The notes beneath the pieces are model-generated. The model did no database searches. It had not been told where the DNA came from and worked only from the letters and a program-made list of their open reading frames with translations. From Bordetella sp. BOR01 (GTDB lineage Bacteria > Pseudomonadota > Gammaproteobacteria > Burkholderiales > Burkholderiaceae_B): a DNA stretch of 64,000 bases. The stretch is from contig NZ_JAHUWT010000003.1 of NCBI RefSeq assembly GCF_019218885.1, positions 682,001-746,000 of the forward strand, read 5' to 3'. Within the stretch, counting starts at the first letter, position 1; every line of letters starts with the position of its first letter. This document shows, piece by piece, positions 25,270 to 34,095 of this stretch. Position numbers and translations under genes: made by a program.

Positions 25270-26331
25270 TTACCTCGCTGCTTCCACGTAGTCGCGCAAA
25301 AAAGCCAATTGCGAAGGCGAGATCCGGCCGAGCTCGCCGATGATATCCTCGCCCTTCTCGCCCACCAGGACACGCGGCTTGGTCTTGACTATGCGCTCGT
25401 ACTGAGCGATGAAGTCCGAATCCTTGGCTAGTCCTTCGAATGCCTGCCGCATTTCATGCACCGCTTCCGGCGACGCCGCGGGCGTCATGAAGACCGTTCT
25501 ATACATCGCATCCATGATTCGGCCCAACATAAGCATCGACTCCCAGCGCTGACCACTCGGCATAGCGTTCGCACCTTTCGCGTCCCTGTACACATCAAGG
25601 AAACTCGGCATGTCCGGCAGGTCTGGATTGCGATCCAGCTTGCCGTTGCCTAGGTCGGAATCGAACTGAAAGAGCGGCATGACGATTCCGGAGTCCGCCA
25701 TGTTTGGCTTGACTGTCGCGTACCAGCCTGGCAACGACGTACCTGCGACATTGATGTCACCTTGGTGCACTGCCATCTCGATGTCACGAAGTCCACGGTA
25801 GCCCGGGATGAGCTCATAGTTCACGCCAAGCAGATCGAATGCCAGGCGCATACGCGTCGTCTGGTGATTGCTGGGTGAAAGAGCGCCAACGCGGACGAGC
25901 GGCGACTTGACAATGTCAGCTGGCTTCTTGAGTCCTGGTTTTGTGTCATTGCGTGCGTACGTCAAGGCCACTTGCTGGAAACCGGCGACGAACTTCAGGT
26001 CGTTATACTTGACGCGCAAGGCCTTGTTTTCGACGATTTGATCTACCGGATCCCAGGTGAAGAAGCCGAAGGTGTACTTGTCATCGCTAGCGCCGAGCTG
26101 GTTCACCCCGATGTTGCCACCTGCGCCGCCGACATTAAGAACCACAATGCTGCGTACGCCTTTCAAGTGCTTAGGCAAGAACTGAGCCACCATGCGGGCT
26201 TCGATATCGGTAGGCCCGCCTGCCGTGTAGTTGACGATCATCGTCACGTCATGGCCGGCGAAGTGCTGTGCCCAGGCCGTCCCTGTCACGAATAGTGCCA
26301 GACCCGCGAGGGCCGTCTTGAGTAAATGCAT
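25270..26331 (-). CDS. Bug/TctC-like solute receptor, divergent
   Basis: This 353-residue protein has a Sec signal peptide (cleavage near TAWAQ) and then VTMIVNYTAGGPTDIEARMV, a Bug-type N-lobe in which the usual PGG is AGG. It is about 25 residues longer than the other receptors here and has an atypical middle (YNDLKFVAGFQQVALTYARN). It lies inside the catabolic operon, between the aldehyde dehydrogenase (78 nt) and acyl-CoA dehydrogenase (6 nt), so it probably captures the growth substrate of the pathway. It resembles the subgroup found next to CoA-thioester pathways; its ligand is not known. Confidence 0.85.
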   Translation of the reverse strand: MHLLKTALAGLALFVTGTAWAQHFAGHDVTMIVNYTAGGPTDIEARMVAQFLPKHLKGVRSIVVLNVGGAGGNIGVNQLGASDDKYTFGFFTWDPVDQIVENKALRVKYNDLKFVAGFQQVALTYARNDTKPGLKKPADIVKSPLVRVGALSPSNHQTTRMRLAFDLLGVNYELIPGYRGLRDIEMAVHQGDINVAGTSLPGWYATVKPNMADSGIVMPLFQFDSDLGNGKLDRNPDLPDMPSFLDVYRDAKGANAMPSGQRWESMLMLGRIMDAMYRTVFMTPAASPEAVHEMRQAFEGLAKDSDFIAQYERIVKTKPRVLVGEKGEDIIGELGRISPSQLAFLRDYVEAAR

Positions 26332-26409
26332 GCTGTGTCTCCTTTGTTTGCTTTTCTTTTTGGCACATGCCGTGCAACGGGGTCGACACGTGGCCTGGCG
26401 TTCTCGGGA

Positions 26410-27891
26410 TTACCCGAGCGTGAATGGATCTCGTGGCTGCCCAGTGAGTTCCACGTACACCGATTTGGTCTCCGTGTACTCGCGGATCGCGTCCATGCCG
26501 TTCTCGCGTCCTATGCCGCTCTCCTTGTAACCGCCGAAAGGCGTCGCGTAGCTCACCACGCGGTAGGCGTTGATCCAGACCGTGCCCGCCCGCAGTTGAT
26601 GGGCTACGCGATGCGCGCGGTGCACGTTCTGCGTCCATACCGCCGCGGCCAATCCGAACCGCGTGTCATTGGCAATGCGCACGGCATCGGCTTCGTCTTT
26701 GAAGCGAATTACCGACAGAATGGGACCGAACACCTCCTCTCGCGCGATGCGCATATCGTTAGTAACGTCGATCAGCACCGTGGGCTGCACGAACAGACCG
26801 CCCAACATCGGGTCTAACTTGCCGCCACAAGCGACCTTGGCTCCATCCTTCAAGGCGACTTCAAGGTACTCCTGTACCTTGTCGAGCTGCGGCTGATTGG
26901 CGACCGGTCCCATCTCGGTCTCGGCTGCCATCGGGTCACCGAGGCGGATTTCGCGCGTGCGCCCGACAATTCTCTCTAGCAACTCGTCGTGCACGCTTTC
27001 TTGCACCAGCAGCCGCGAACCCGCCATGCAGGTCTGCCCAGTAGCGCCGAAGATTCCGGCAATGACGCCGTTGGCCGCCACGTCTAGGTCGGCATCCTCG
27101 AACACTATATTGGGCGACTTGCCTCCCAGCTCCAGCGAAACTCGTGTCAGGTTGCGTGCGGCTCCGGCCGCGATCACTTTGCCGGTCTCGGTAGCGCCGG
27201 TGAAGGCGATCTTGTCCACGCCGGGATGCTTGACGAGTGCGGCGCCGACATGGCCCATACCCGTCACGACGTTGAACACGCCATCCGGAAATCCTGCTTC
27301 CGTCATCCGCTTGGCGAATTCCAGCGTGGACACCGATGTGTGCTCGGAGGGCTTCACGACAAACGTACAACCCGCCGCCAGGCCAGGCGCCAGCTTGAAG
27401 GTAAGCAGCAACATGGGCGAGTTCCAGGGCGTGATCGCGCCCACCACGCCCAGTGCTTCGCGCCGGGTGTAGATGAAGAAGTTTGGCCGATCCGACGGCA
27501 CGGTGTCGCCCTGCAACTTGTCGGCCATTCCAGCGTAGTAGTAGTAATACTCTGGCAAGTACTGCCATTGGCCCAGCATCTCGCGATAGAGCTTGCCGTT
27601 GTCGGTACTCTCGATGCGGGCCAGTTCCTCGGCGTCTCGCTTGATGATGTCGGCAAGGCTGCGCATGAGGGCGCCACGCTGCTGCGCCGTCATTCTCCCC
27701 CATGGACCGGTATCGAACGCGCGGCGAGCGGCGGCGACAGCGTGGTCCACCTCCTCCTCGGTGCCATCGGGCACGATGGCCCAGGGCTGCCCGTTGTAGG
27801 GGTTGAGGCTCTTCATCGAGTGGGAAGCTGGCACCTCCTGTCCGTCGATGAATAGCCCATACTCGCGCATCCGGCTGATGTCGGTGGTCAT
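26410..27891 (-). CDS. Aldehyde dehydrogenase (NAD(P)+)
   Basis: This 493-residue class I/II aldehyde dehydrogenase has ITPWNSPMLLLTFKLAPGLA and VVKPSEHTSV (cofactor binding), the general base Glu in LELGGKSPN, nucleophile Cys in GQTCMAGSRL, and a C-terminal FGGYKESGIGRENG. Its position after a hydratase/lyase-like enzyme and a CoA-transferase suggests it oxidises the aldehyde released by side-chain cleavage to an acid, as vanillin dehydrogenase does in ferulate catabolism. The ATG overlaps the CoA-transferase stop by 4 nt. Motif content alone does not fix the substrate. Confidence 0.92.
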   Translation of the reverse strand: MTTDISRMREYGLFIDGQEVPASHSMKSLNPYNGQPWAIVPDGTEEEVDHAVAAARRAFDTGPWGRMTAQQRGALMRSLADIIKRDAEELARIESTDNGKLYREMLGQWQYLPEYYYYYAGMADKLQGDTVPSDRPNFFIYTRREALGVVGAITPWNSPMLLLTFKLAPGLAAGCTFVVKPSEHTSVSTLEFAKRMTEAGFPDGVFNVVTGMGHVGAALVKHPGVDKIAFTGATETGKVIAAGAARNLTRVSLELGGKSPNIVFEDADLDVAANGVIAGIFGATGQTCMAGSRLLVQESVHDELLERIVGRTREIRLGDPMAAETEMGPVANQPQLDKVQEYLEVALKDGAKVACGGKLDPMLGGLFVQPTVLIDVTNDMRIAREEVFGPILSVIRFKDEADAVRIANDTRFGLAAAVWTQNVHRAHRVAHQLRAGTVWINAYRVVSYATPFGGYKESGIGRENGMDAIREYTETKSVYVELTGQPRDPFTLG

Positions 27892-29084
27892 ACTTGCTCC
27901 TTGTTGTTCTCGGGGAAGGTGATGCCGACTTCGGCCAGCACCTCAGCGGTGTGTTCGCCGAGCAGGGGGGGAGGCCGCTGCGGCTGCTCGCGACGGCTGC
28001 CATCCAGGTAGACTGGCCGCCGGATCGAAACGACGTCGCCCATTCGAGGATGGTTCAACGTCATGAAGCTGTCGAGATGCTGGACCTGGGGATCCGTGAA
28101 GACCTCGGTAGCGCTATAGATAGGCGCGCAGGGAACGTCAGCGTTGACGAAAACGTCTATCCAATGTTGGCGCGGGCGCATACCAATGAACTTGGCGGCA
28201 TAGCCGCGCAGGAACTCGTAGTTGGCGATGCGCTGCGCGCGTGTCGCCACGCGCTCGTCGCCCAGTAGTTCGGGGCACCCGATGGCCTGAACGAATGCTT
28301 CCCAGAACTTGGCCTGGGACGACAGGTGCACCGCCAGCAGCTTGCCGTCACGGCACGTGAAGGCAAAGGACTGCGACGTATGGACCCGCAAGTAGGGATC
28401 CGACACTAGGCCCATCTGCGTGTAATAGGCAAACGGGTCAGGCATGAAGGCAAGCGTAGCCTCGAGCATATTGACATCGATGCGCCGGCCACGCCCCGTC
28501 TTCTCGCGCTCGAACAGCGCCGCCAGGATGCCCTGACAAGCGTACTGGCCCGTTACATTGTCGCTAATGGTGGGGCCGGTGAGGCGTGGGTCGTCCGGTT
28601 GCACGAAGAGACTCGACATGCCACTTACAGCCTGTGTAATCGCATCGTAGGCGGGCCGTTCGGCGTAGGGCCCCTGAGGCCCGAATCCCGTGATGCTGCA
28701 GCGGACCAGACGCGGATTTAGCGTGGCGAGCGTCTGGTCATCCAAGCCGAGTCGCTGCATCACCCCTGGGCGGTAATTATCCAGCAGCACATCGGCAGTC
28801 CGCAGCAACTCACTCAACGCTGCGTGGCCTTCTCCGGATTGGAGATCTAGCACCACGCTGCGCTTGTTGCGGTTGTACGCACAAAAGTGCGGACTGTACA
28901 TGCCGTCGCGGAAGCTGCGGAAGGGATCCCCGCCGCTCGGATTCTCCACTTTCACCACGTCCGCACCCCAATCCCCTAGCATCATCCCGGCCAGAGGGCC
29001 GGTGATCATAGTGGTGAGTTCGATTACTCGGACCCCGCCCAGAGGGCCGGCGGCACTCGTATCATGATGCGCTGAATCGCTCAT
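27888..29084 (-). CDS. Family III CoA-transferase (CaiB/BaiF)
   Basis: This 398-residue protein begins with a 15-residue variable tail and then GGVRVIELTTMITGPLAGMM, GADVVKVENPSGGDPFR and NRNKRSVVLDL, the standard family III start. The catalytic Asp of the family is expected after the PAYDAITQAVSG region. It should load CoA from a donor such as succinyl- or acetyl-CoA onto the carboxylic acid substrate. In ferulate-type pathways the same step is done by an ATP-dependent ligase, so a transferase here is a notable alternative. It is the second gene of the operon, 10 nt after the hydratase/lyase gene and overlapping the aldehyde dehydrogenase start. Confidence 0.9.
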   Translation of the reverse strand: MSDSAHHDTSAAGPLGGVRVIELTTMITGPLAGMMLGDWGADVVKVENPSGGDPFRSFRDGMYSPHFCAYNRNKRSVVLDLQSGEGHAALSELLRTADVLLDNYRPGVMQRLGLDDQTLATLNPRLVRCSITGFGPQGPYAERPAYDAITQAVSGMSSLFVQPDDPRLTGPTISDNVTGQYACQGILAALFEREKTGRGRRIDVNMLEATLAFMPDPFAYYTQMGLVSDPYLRVHTSQSFAFTCRDGKLLAVHLSSQAKFWEAFVQAIGCPELLGDERVATRAQRIANYEFLRGYAAKFIGMRPRQHWIDVFVNADVPCAPIYSATEVFTDPQVQHLDSFMTLNHPRMGDVVSIRRPVYLDGSRREQPQRPPPLLGEHTAEVLAEVGITFPENNKEQV

Positions 29085-29094
29085 ACGTTGGGCA

Positions 29095-29940
29095 TCATTT
29101 GTTGTGCGCCAGCAGAGTGCCCAGCTGGAAAGGCCCGTGCGCCGGTTTGTACGACTTCTTGTCGATAAACTGCGATAGGCCGGTCTTGTACGATTCCTCC
29201 GGGTCGTTCACGCGGATAGCGGTGTTCTTCGCCAGCAGATAGTCGTAGGCCTGGTCGAAGGACATGGTGCGAACCACGCGCATCGCCTGCTTGGTGGCTC
29301 GCAGCACGGCCGGGCTCTTCTCCATCAGACGCTTGGCCAGCTTCTCCACATCGGCATCCAACTTCTCCTTCGGCACTGCGTAGTTGATCAGGCCAATGCG
29401 AACGGCCTCCTCGGCCGGAAAGGCTTCACCCAGGCACGCATGGTAAAGCGCATGGCGGTAGAGCACGGCGTCAGCGACCACCTTGCCCACGAGTGCTCCG
29501 GGAAGGATGCCCCAGTTCACCTCTGCCAACGAGAATTGTGCGTTGTCGGCGGCGACGGCAAAGTCCGTTGCCAACAACTGCATGAACGCGCCTCCCACGC
29601 AATAGCCCTCGATCACGGCTATCGTCGGCTTATCGTAGTTGTACAAGCGCTCCCAGCGCCAGCGATTCGCCACTTCGGCCATGTGCTTGGCCTTCAGCGG
29701 ATTGTTGTCCATGCCGCGGAAGAACTCCTTCAAATCCTGGCCGGCGGAGAAGTTCCCGCCGGCCCCGCGGATTATGACGATCTTTGTATCAGGATCCTCC
29801 TCCAGCTCAATCAGCGTCTGGTCCATGGCCTCGTGCAATTCTGGGCTCATGGCGTTCTTCTTGTGGGGGCGGTTGAACCAGATCGTGCTGATGCCGTTGT
29901 ATTTCTCGACCTTCACGACGGATTGCTTCTGTTCGCTCAT
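29095..29940 (-). CDS. Enoyl-CoA hydratase family, hydroxycinnamoyl-CoA hydratase/lyase-like
   Basis: This 281-residue crotonase-fold protein has the oxyanion loops AGQDLKEFFRG (about 66-76) and EGYCVGGAFM (about 111-120) and the acid Glu140 in SLAEVNWGILPG. Length, the FFR segment, WRWERL and NWGI-PG resemble feruloyl/p-coumaroyl-CoA hydratase-lyases (Ech/HCHL) more than fatty-acid hydratases. By eye against HCHL as I remember it, the tyrosines that hold the 4-hydroxyl (Tyr75, Tyr239) are Phe and Leu236 here, and Ser123 is Met120, so the substrate may lack that hydroxyl. It starts the five-gene operon. ATG 29940 follows GGAG; the upstream extension is not family-like. Confidence 0.82.
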   Translation of the reverse strand: MSEQKQSVVKVEKYNGISTIWFNRPHKKNAMSPELHEAMDQTLIELEEDPDTKIVIIRGAGGNFSAGQDLKEFFRGMDNNPLKAKHMAEVANRWRWERLYNYDKPTIAVIEGYCVGGAFMQLLATDFAVAADNAQFSLAEVNWGILPGALVGKVVADAVLYRHALYHACLGEAFPAEEAVRIGLINYAVPKEKLDADVEKLAKRLMEKSPAVLRATKQAMRVVRTMSFDQAYDYLLAKNTAIRVNDPEESYKTGLSQFIDKKSYKPAHGPFQLGTLLAHNK

Positions 29941-30000
29941 TGATTCACTCCTGCTTTGGTTAGTGGTGAGTTGTATGATGCGAACAATGCGCGAAGGCCG

Positions 30001-30013
30001 CCAATGAAATTGG
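30001..30013. promoter_or_regulatory. Dyad CCAAT-GAA-ATTGG in divergent promoter region
   Basis: This perfect 5-3-5 inverted repeat sits 60 nt from the hydratase/lyase start and 92 nt from the LysR start, within the 165-nt divergent region. Its position suits a LysR binding site; binding is inferred. Confidence 0.4.
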
Positions 30014-30105
30014 TACATGGGCGCATGACAAGACTTGGTGCTCGGAAGAGCCACACCGGATGAACGATAGAATTTTCTGTATTTACCAGGAGATCAGCAG
30101 CTTCC

Positions 30106-30993
30106 ATGGGACGCCATCTTCCTTCGCTCAGTGCTCTTCGTGCCTTCGAAGCGACAGCGCGGCACCTCAGTTTCACGCGCGCCGCTGTTGAGCTGAACCT
30201 GACTCAAACCGCGATAAGCCATCGCATCAAGGAGCTTGAAGGGCTGCTCATGGTGAAGCTGTTCGCCCGCAAGCAAAGCGCCATCTCGCTTACGGAAGAA
30301 GGACGCGCGTATCTCGACTCGATCCGCCCGGCGCTGGCGCAGATCGCAAGCGCCACCGACGGCATATCGTCGGTGCGAGAGAATCGCCTGAACATCACCT
30401 GCTTGAGTGCGTTCGCCTTTACTTGCTTGATACCGGCGCTGCCGAACTTCCAGAATAGGCACCCCGGCATCGCGCTTCGGTTGATGCCGAGCGCTGCTAC
30501 CGGACGGCCCGATATGCGCGATTTCGACGTGGCAGTCTGGCATGGCCCAAACGATTGGCCCGGTTTCGAGTCGGCTCGTATCTCGAAGGAAGAGATTTTC
30601 CCGGTGTGTTCGCCACAGTTGCTGGCTAACAGGCCGCAGCTGGAAACGCCCGCAGATCTACGCCATTACAGCGTCGTGCGTACGGTATCGCCCATCATTA
30701 CGGACGAATGGCCCGCCTGGTTGCAGCACACAGGCCACGAATCAACAGAGTTCGGCGGCGAAATCTATTGCGAAGGCTTGTTTTTCTCGATGGCTTCCAC
30801 ACGCGCGGGCCTAGGCGTGGGTCTCGGGCGCAGCTCACTGGTGAAGGACGATCTCGCTAATGGGCGCCTGGTTGAGCCGTTCGGCGTACGACTGCCGTCC
30901 GACTCTGCCTACTACGCGGTGAGCCGCCCCGATAAGAGCGCCCTCCCACGCGTGAAGGTATTCACCGAGTGGCTACTCGAATATTTCGGGTAG
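30106..30993 (+). CDS. LysR-family regulator, GcvA-like
   Basis: This 295-residue regulator starts MGRHLPSLSALRAFEATARH and has an HTH with SFTRAAVELNLTQTAISHRI, the GcvA/AmpR-like subgroup. The effector domain follows, with a GLGVGLGRSSL segment near the C-terminus. It diverges from the five-gene catabolic operon (starts 165 nt apart) and is the obvious candidate for its control. Its HTH is nearly identical to that of the regulator at 33157, so the two probably arose by duplication and may bind similar sites. ATG 30106 lies just after CCAGGAG and a spacer. Confidence 0.9.
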   Translation: MGRHLPSLSALRAFEATARHLSFTRAAVELNLTQTAISHRIKELEGLLMVKLFARKQSAISLTEEGRAYLDSIRPALAQIASATDGISSVRENRLNITCLSAFAFTCLIPALPNFQNRHPGIALRLMPSAATGRPDMRDFDVAVWHGPNDWPGFESARISKEEIFPVCSPQLLANRPQLETPADLRHYSVVRTVSPIITDEWPAWLQHTGHESTEFGGEIYCEGLFFSMASTRAGLGVGLGRSSLVKDDLANGRLVEPFGVRLPSDSAYYAVSRPDKSALPRVKVFTEWLLEYFG

Positions 30994-31299
30994 TAGCCGT
31001 CAACTGGTCGTATTCAGCCTTAGCCGAACGAGGCGCCAAATCGTTCCGGCACGCACGTTCCCGCGCAATGGCGGCTGAGAGAATGAATGACTCCTGTGCA
31101 AAGCTGCTCACGTAAGGGCTGTCTGCATGCAGGGAAGCGCCACTTCGATCGCTATCAACGATTTTCATAAAGTTCCCATGGCATCTCGATTCAACAATGT
31201 CATCCCGTCATGAAAATTCGTCATTTGGGAGGCAAAGTCCACGCGCCCTAAACTGCCAGCGCAATGACGCATATATAAGCGTCAAAGGAGACAAGCCCC
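30994..31299. other. Intergenic leader region before Bug gene
   Basis: This 306-nt stretch lies between a LysR gene and a Bug gene on the same strand. It holds no recognisable gene. Near its end are two spaced CGTCAT elements (around 31206-31225) and the perfect dyad at 31265-31284, just ahead of an AGGAG ribosome site. Confidence 0.45.
31265..31284 (+). promoter_or_regulatory. Dyad TGACGC-N8-GCGTCA at ribosome site of Bug gene
   Basis: A perfect 6-bp inverted repeat flanks ATATATAA, ending 2 nt before the AGGAG of the Bug gene. The AT-rich core could be a -10 element overlapped by an operator, or the RNA could form a hairpin limiting translation. Confidence 0.5.
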
Positions 31300-32280
31300 G
31301 TGAATCATTCCTCTTCCGCGCGAGGTGTCGCCCGTGCCTTGGCGTCACTCGTGCTCGCATCTGGCGCCTGTCTCGCACATGCGACTGACTACCCTGACCG
31401 TCCCGTTACGGTAATCCTGCCCTTTCCGCCTGGTACCGTGACCGACACCGTCACTCGCATCGTTACGGAGTACCTTACACAACGGCTGGGTCAGCCCTTC
31501 GTGGTGGAAAACCGACCGGGTGGAAGCGGGTCGATCGGCGCGTCGCAGGCCGCGCGCGCCGCACCCGATGGTTACACGATTCTGTTCACCACCAACACTA
31601 CTCACTCGATCATTGGCAGCCTGCTCAATAAGGTGCCGTACGACCCCCAGAAGGACTTTACTCCCGTGGTGAAGCTCGCCGACCTGCCATCGATGGTGAT
31701 CGTGGGACCGTCATTGCCCGTGGACTCCCTTCTTGAGCTGGTACAGCGTGCTCGGTCCAACCCGGGCAAGGTGAGCTATGGTTTCGGGAATTCCAGCGGT
31801 CAGATCGGGGGTGAAGCCCTGCGCCGCGCGGTCGGCGGAGAGATGATCCCGGTTCCCTACAAAGGAAACCCGCAAGGTGTGCAGGATCTGCTGGGTGGTC
31901 ACATCGATGCGATGGTGGTCGACATTACTACCGGGCTTGGTGCGGTGGAATCGGGCAAGGTACGTGCTCTCGCGGTGCTCACGGAAAAACGCATGGCGAT
32001 CTTGCCTGATGTGCCCACGATGAACGAGGTACTCGGCCCGGGCAACGACAATATGGGATGGTTCGGCGTGTTCGGACCGGTGCACATGCCTGGCGAAGTA
32101 GTGGACACACTAGCACGCGAGATGAAGACCGTTCTCAACGACTCGACGGTCGACGCTCGCCTGAAGTCCCTGGGAGTCATTCCCGGTTACCTGCCACCCG
32201 CCACGTTCGTGCCTTTTCTTGCTCGCGAGCAAATTCTGTGGACCAAGCTCGCGCGCGATGCCGGCATCGCGCCCCACTAA
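31300..32280 (+). CDS. Bug/TctC-family periplasmic solute receptor
   Basis: This 326-residue protein starts at GTG 31300, with AGGAG 10 nt upstream. The signal peptide ends near CLAHATD, followed by YPDRPVTVILPFPPGTVTDT and VVENRPGGSGSIGA. The ligand-loop GG is PGTV rather than PGGS, a variation that might alter carboxylate binding. A flavin-reductase-family gene follows after 25 nt and is probably co-transcribed. Lying between two related LysR genes, close to the hydratase/lyase operon, it may serve the same pathway as the receptor at 25270. Confidence 0.92.
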   Translation: MNHSSSARGVARALASLVLASGACLAHATDYPDRPVTVILPFPPGTVTDTVTRIVTEYLTQRLGQPFVVENRPGGSGSIGASQAARAAPDGYTILFTTNTTHSIIGSLLNKVPYDPQKDFTPVVKLADLPSMVIVGPSLPVDSLLELVQRARSNPGKVSYGFGNSSGQIGGEALRRAVGGEMIPVPYKGNPQGVQDLLGGHIDAMVVDITTGLGAVESGKVRALAVLTEKRMAILPDVPTMNEVLGPGNDNMGWFGVFGPVHMPGEVVDTLAREMKTVLNDSTVDARLKSLGVIPGYLPPATFVPFLAREQILWTKLARDAGIAPH

Positions 32281-32305
32281 TTCCCTTGCAAGCATGGGAA
32301 GCTAA

Positions 32306-32965
32306 ATGTTCTACGAACCCGACAAAAACAACCACGGCCTGCCGTATGCCCCTTACAAGAGTTGCATGGTGCCGCGACCGATCGGCTGGATCTCCACCGT
32401 GTCCCGCCAAGGGCGCATCAATCTAGCACCGTACAGCCAGTTCAATAACCTGGGCTACGAGCCGGGATACCTAATGTTCTCAGGTGGAGGACAGTTCCCG
32501 GATGGCGGCCGGAAAGACTCGGTCATCAACGCAGAGGAAACGGGATGCTTTGTCTACAACATGGCATCCTATGCGTTACGCGAAGCCGTGCACGAGACAG
32601 CGCAGATCGTCGATTCCGACATCGACGAGATGAAAGCGGTAGGTCTCACGCCAGCTCCATCACGAATGGTCAAGGCGCCTCGCGTCGCAGAAAGCCCGAT
32701 CAGCATTGAGTGTGCCTACTACACGACGCTGGTGCTGCCCGGAAACGACTGGAAGTCTACGCATCATGTCGTCGTCGGCCGCGTCGTCGGTGTACACATT
32801 CAGGACGAGTACATCGGCTCCGATGGGAAGGTCGACATCCTGAAAATCCGTCCGCTTGCTCGCCTTGGCTACACTGATTACACCTCGGTAGAGAGCATCT
32901 TTTCGATGGAACTCGCGGCAGAGCGGCGGGACTATCTTTCATGGGGGCTGGCGGGCGGCCGGTAA
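32306..32965 (+). CDS. Flavin reductase-like (DIM6/NTAB) FMN-binding protein
   Basis: This 219-residue protein has the split-barrel flavin reductase pattern MVPRPIGWISTVSRQGRINL, then APYSQFNNLGYEPGYLMFS and a GCFVYNMA strand. Proteins of this family bind FMN and either supply reduced flavin to a monooxygenase or act alone as oxidoreductases. No partner oxygenase is encoded in the window. It lies 25 nt after the Bug receptor gene and probably shares its transcript, so it may act on the imported compound. The C-terminus (YLSWGLAGGR) is short and ordinary. The exact reaction is not deducible. Confidence 0.8.
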   Translation: MFYEPDKNNHGLPYAPYKSCMVPRPIGWISTVSRQGRINLAPYSQFNNLGYEPGYLMFSGGGQFPDGGRKDSVINAEETGCFVYNMASYALREAVHETAQIVDSDIDEMKAVGLTPAPSRMVKAPRVAESPISIECAYYTTLVLPGNDWKSTHHVVVGRVVGVHIQDEYIGSDGKVDILKIRPLARLGYTDYTSVESIFSMELAAERRDYLSWGLAGGR

Positions 32966-33156
32966 ATTCGTCTGCACTCGCCTCGTGATGATCGCGGTCT
33001 CGATGAATTCCATCAATCTGCCAAACATCTGCGGCTTGCTGGCGAAGTGGCATGCTATAAGTTTTTCTCCTCGCAGACTACTATCCAAGATGAGCCGGTG
33101 TTGTCGTGTCGGCCAATTTCTTCGCGTTTGAAAGATCGCTGCAGGAGGAGACAAAA

Positions 33157-34095
33157 ATGCCGAAGTACCTCCCGAAGTTGAATGCCTTACGTGCATTCGA
33201 AGCCACCGCCCGCCACCTGAGTTTCACTCGCGCTGCTCGCGAGCTGAATCTGACTCAAACGGCGATCAGTCACCAGGTCAAGGAGTTGGAAACGCTGGTA
33301 GGCGCCCAGTTGTTCGACCGCAGCACTAACCGGGTCGCACTCACTGATACCGGCATGAGCTACCTGAGGCGGATCAAGCCCGCATTGGTCATGTTAGATA
33401 CGGCCGCCGACGAGATATCCGATCAGCGCCGCTCGCGCCTGCATATCGCCTGCCTGTCCAGCTTCGCGTCCCGGTGTCTGGTACCCGAACTGCAGGATTT
33501 CAAATACAAGCATCCTGCTATCGAAATCCGCCTGACGCCGGTAATCGGCGTAGACCGCATCCAGGAGCACGACTTTGACGTGTGTATTGGGTATGGCATG
33601 AATACCATCCCCGATCTTGTGATCCACCCATTCCCGCCCGACGATATCTTTCCTGTATGTAGCCCTTCCCTGTTGGCTACCGGCCGGTTAAAGAAACTGA
33701 GCGACCTGACCCAGCACACCATCCTACGGTCAGTGTCGCCCCTGGTGGAGGACGACTGGGCTACTTGGATGTCCTACACCTGTCCGGAGGCGCTGATCTT
33801 CAAAGACGAGATCAGTTTCAGCGGATTGTGTCTTCCGGTGGAAGCAGCCACGGCCGGCATTGGCATATGCATGGGCCGCTCCTGGATTATCCAGAAGGAG
33901 CTTGCCAGCGGCACCCTGGTCATACCTTTCGATAACAAGGTCAGGCTCAGCGTGAGCTATTACCTCGGCTACTGCAAGGACTTGGCCGAAGTCCCGAAGA
34001 TTAGGTACTTCAAAGAGTGGGCGCTGGGCAAGTTCGGCCGCCGTTCGCCCAATAGCACTGGCCTCGCGCCGGAGCGGCTCAACGGGTCTGCCTAA
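33157..34095 (+). CDS. LysR-family regulator, GcvA-like (paralog of 30106)
   Basis: This 312-residue regulator begins MPKYLPKLNALRAFEATARH with HTH SFTRAARELNLTQTAISHQV, nearly the same as in the regulator at 30106. The effector domains differ more (here IGICMGRSWIIQKELASGT). ATG 33157 follows AGGAGGAG; an upstream ATG at 33106 would add 17 non-family residues. It follows the Bug/flavin-reductase pair and converges on the RidA gene, overlapping it by 17 nt at the 3' ends. Its target is uncertain: it could control the Bug pair upstream or the molybdenum-hydroxylase operon that ends here. Confidence 0.9.
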   Translation: MPKYLPKLNALRAFEATARHLSFTRAARELNLTQTAISHQVKELETLVGAQLFDRSTNRVALTDTGMSYLRRIKPALVMLDTAADEISDQRRSRLHIACLSSFASRCLVPELQDFKYKHPAIEIRLTPVIGVDRIQEHDFDVCIGYGMNTIPDLVIHPFPPDDIFPVCSPSLLATGRLKKLSDLTQHTILRSVSPLVEDDWATWMSYTCPEALIFKDEISFSGLCLPVEAATAGIGICMGRSWIIQKELASGTLVIPFDNKVRLSVSYYLGYCKDLAEVPKIRYFKEWALGKFGRRSPNSTGLAPERLNGSA

